Shown here: piece after piece, positions 62,781 to 64,000 of the stretch | Layout: every line of letters starts with the position of its first letter | Position numbering within the stretch: the first letter of the stretch is position 1 | Source: Streptomyces fradiae | GTDB lineage: Bacteria > Actinomycetota > Actinomycetes > Streptomycetales > Streptomycetaceae | DNA: 64,000 bases | NCBI RefSeq assembly: GCF_041270065.1 | Contig: NZ_CP065958.1 | Coordinates: forward strand, 5,766,001-5,830,000 | Direction of reading: 5' to 3' | Program-made: the position numbers and the translations under genes | Notes under the pieces: generated by a model | Told to the model about the DNA's origin: nothing | The model's database searches: none | The model's input: the letters and a program-made list of their open reading frames with translations, nothing else

Positions 62781-63338
62781 GTGATCGAAGAGACCCTCCT
62801 CGAGGCCGAGGAGAAGATGGAGAAGGCCGTCCTGGTCGCCAAGGACGACTTCGCGGCGATCCGCACCGGTCGTGCGCACCCGGCGATGTTCAACAAGATC
62901 GTGGCCGACTACTACGGTGCCCTCACGCCGATCAACCAGCTGGCGTCGTTCTCGGTGCCGGAGCCGCGCATGGCCGTGGTGACCCCGTTCGACAAGAGCG
63001 CGCTGCGCAACATCGAGCAGGCGATCCGCGACTCGGACCTGGGCGTCAACCCCAGCAACGACGGCACCATCATCCGGGTCAACTTCCCCGAGCTGACCGA
63101 GGAGCGCCGCCGCGACTACATCAAGGTCGCCCGGACCAAGGCCGAGGACTCCAAGATCTCGATCCGCGCCGTGCGTCGCAAGGCCAAGGACTCGATCGAC
63201 AAGGCCGTCAAGGACGGCGAGGTCGGCGAGGACGAGGGCCGCCGCGCGGAGAAGGAGCTCGACGACCTCACGGCGAAGTTCGTGGCGCAGGTGGACGAGC
63301 TGCTGAAGCACAAGGAAGCCGAGCTCCTCGAGGTCTGA
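62781..63338 (+). CDS. frr: Ribosome recycling factor
   Basis: 185 residues, the standard RRF length, from GTG 62781 ([20 protein letters not shown]); GTG 62778 is only three bases from [45 protein letters not shown] and [16 protein letters not shown] cover both domains. RRF splits post-termination ribosomes with EF-G. TGATG overlap with cdsA. Confidence 0.98.
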   Translation: MIEETLLEAEEKMEKAVLVAKDDFAAIRTGRAHPAMFNKIVADYYGALTPINQLASFSVPEPRMAVVTPFDKSALRNIEQAIRDSDLGVNPSNDGTIIRVNFPELTEERRRDYIKVARTKAEDSKISIRAVRRKAKDSIDKAVKDGEVGEDEGRRAEKELDDLTAKFVAQVDELLKHKEAELLEV

Positions 63339-64000
63339 TGAACGACTCATCCTGGGGGTCCCCGGCCGGATCCGGCTTCGGGGGACCCGACCAGGGGCCT
63401 GCCCCGGCGGGTCCCGCCCACGATGGGCGGCAGGCGGCGCAGACTCGGCCCATGCCCATCGTGTCCGACGTTTCCGCCGGCGACAACCAGGACGATCACG
63501 ACCGGGGGGCCGCTCTGCCGAGCGGTCCCCTGTTCCGTGACGAGACGCCGCACGAGCACCCGCAGCACGAGCACCCCCGGAACCATCCGCAGTACGAGCA
63601 CCCGCAGTACGAGCATCCGACGCACGAGCACCCTCCGTACGAGTTCTCGCAGGAGCCCATGTCCAGCCCCTCCCAGCCGCCGCCCGCTCCTTCGCCCCGG
63701 CAGCAGCCGCGGCAGAAGAAGAGCGCGGGCCGTGACCTGGGCGCGGCGATAGGGGTCGGCCTGGGGCTCGGCGCGGTGATCGTCGCGTCGCTGTTCATCT
63801 GGAAGCCGGCGTTCGTCGGCGTGATAGCGGTCGCCGTGGTCGTGGGCCTGTGGGAGCTGACCTCGCGGCTGCAGGAGCGCAAGTCCATCAAGGCGCCGCT
63901 GGTGCCGCTCGCGGTCGGCGGTGCGGCGATGGTCGTCGCCGGCTATGTGCGCGGCCCGGAGGGCGCGTGGGTGGCGATGGCGCTGACGGCGCTCGCGGTC
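63338..64000 (+). CDS. cdsA: Phosphatidate cytidylyltransferase, 5' part, with long cytosolic extension
   Basis: Open from ATG 63338 (overlapping the frr stop by one base) through the window edge, 221 codons with no stop. The first 125 residues are hydrophilic and disordered: a Gly/Pro-rich start, then repeated EHP units (EHPQHEHP, YEHPQYEHPTHEHPPYE) at about 70-95, then a Pro/Gln/Lys stretch. Membrane helices begin near 130 (LGAAIGVGLGLGAVIVASLF). The catalytic CDP-alcohol signature lies beyond the window, so the name rests on the conserved frr-cdsA order and the helix pattern. Confidence 0.85.
   Translation, partial: MNDSSWGSPAGSGFGGPDQGPAPAGPAHDGRQAAQTRPMPIVSDVSAGDNQDDHDRGAALPSGPLFRDETPHEHPQHEHPRNHPQYEHPQYEHPTHEHPPYEFSQEPMSSPSQPPPAPSPRQQPRQKKSAGRDLGAAIGVGLGLGAVIVASLFIWKPAFVGVIAVAVVVGLWELTSRLQERKSIKAPLVPLAVGGAAMVVAGYVRGPEGAWVAMALTALAV

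Overview
This window is a stretch of core chromosome from a Streptomyces species. The evidence is very high G+C coding DNA with GTG and TTG starts, and genes typical of the genus: NdgR, HupS with a lysine-rich tail, GlcP, NsdA, AmtB-GlnK-GlnD, four tandem signal peptidases and the sporulation sigma factor WhiG. From memory, the order of genes follows the S. coelicolor region running from the gltX-linked tRNAs to rpsB-tsf-pyrH-frr-cdsA; I ran no search. Both edges cut genes: a HAD phosphatase on the left and cdsA on the right.

Layout. 1-1000: HAD phosphatase tail, then two tRNA-Gln and three tRNA-Glu genes. 1.1-5.2 kb: ndgR divergent from leuCD, a small unknown gene and hupS. 5.2-9.3 kb: a small unknown gene and cofC leftward, then plsC-gpsA-ddl (phospholipid and cell-wall precursors). 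9.3-14.2 kb: DUF3515 lipoprotein, stand-alone RAM protein, thiL-thiD, rpmB and a FakA-like protein. 14.2-21.6 kb: recG, rsmD, coaD, a DivIVA-like coiled coil, DUF177-rpmF, rnc and fpg. 21.6-25 kb: HxlR regulator with divergent flavodoxin, CAP-domain exoprotein, acylphosphatase and a small coiled-coil protein. 25-33.6 kb: smc, glcP, an LLM oxidoreductase, ftsY and a degenerate primase-like protein. 34-40 kb: nsdA, then the nitrogen cluster amtB-glnK-glnD behind GlnR-type boxes. 40-48.4 kb: ffh, ftsH, a methyltransferase, a SprT-like zinc protein and the rpsP-khpA-rimM-trmD-rplS ribosome cluster. 48.4-56.6 kb: sipW-sipX-sipY-sipZ-nudix, DUF2469 and yraN-yifB-dprA. 56.8-64 kb: whiG, a TetR regulator, an island of decay (deleted IS5-type transposase next to a broken DUF4262 gene), an M23-like protein, then rpsB, tsf, pyrH, frr and cdsA.

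Functionally the window is about growth: translation (tRNAs, ribosomal proteins, EF-Ts, RRF, RimM, TrmD, RsmD, RNase III), protein export (Ffh, FtsY, four SPases, FtsH), chromosome structure and repair (Smc, HupS, RecG, Fpg, DprA), and nutrient sensing (GlcP for glucose, AmtB-GlnK-GlnD for ammonium, NdgR-LeuCD for leucine), with developmental control from NsdA and WhiG.

I found no phage, CRISPR, biosynthetic cluster or clearly new multi-gene system. The unexplained signals are mostly non-coding: two DnaA-box pairs with the same 9-bp spacing, a 30-bp palindrome before rsmD, a perfect 17-bp-stem hairpin before ftsY that follows no gene, crossing repeats after nsdA, helically phased repeats before smc, and repeated TTCAA/TTGAA sites at glcP. 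Functions are assigned from remembered family motifs; starts were chosen by reading ribosome binding sites.
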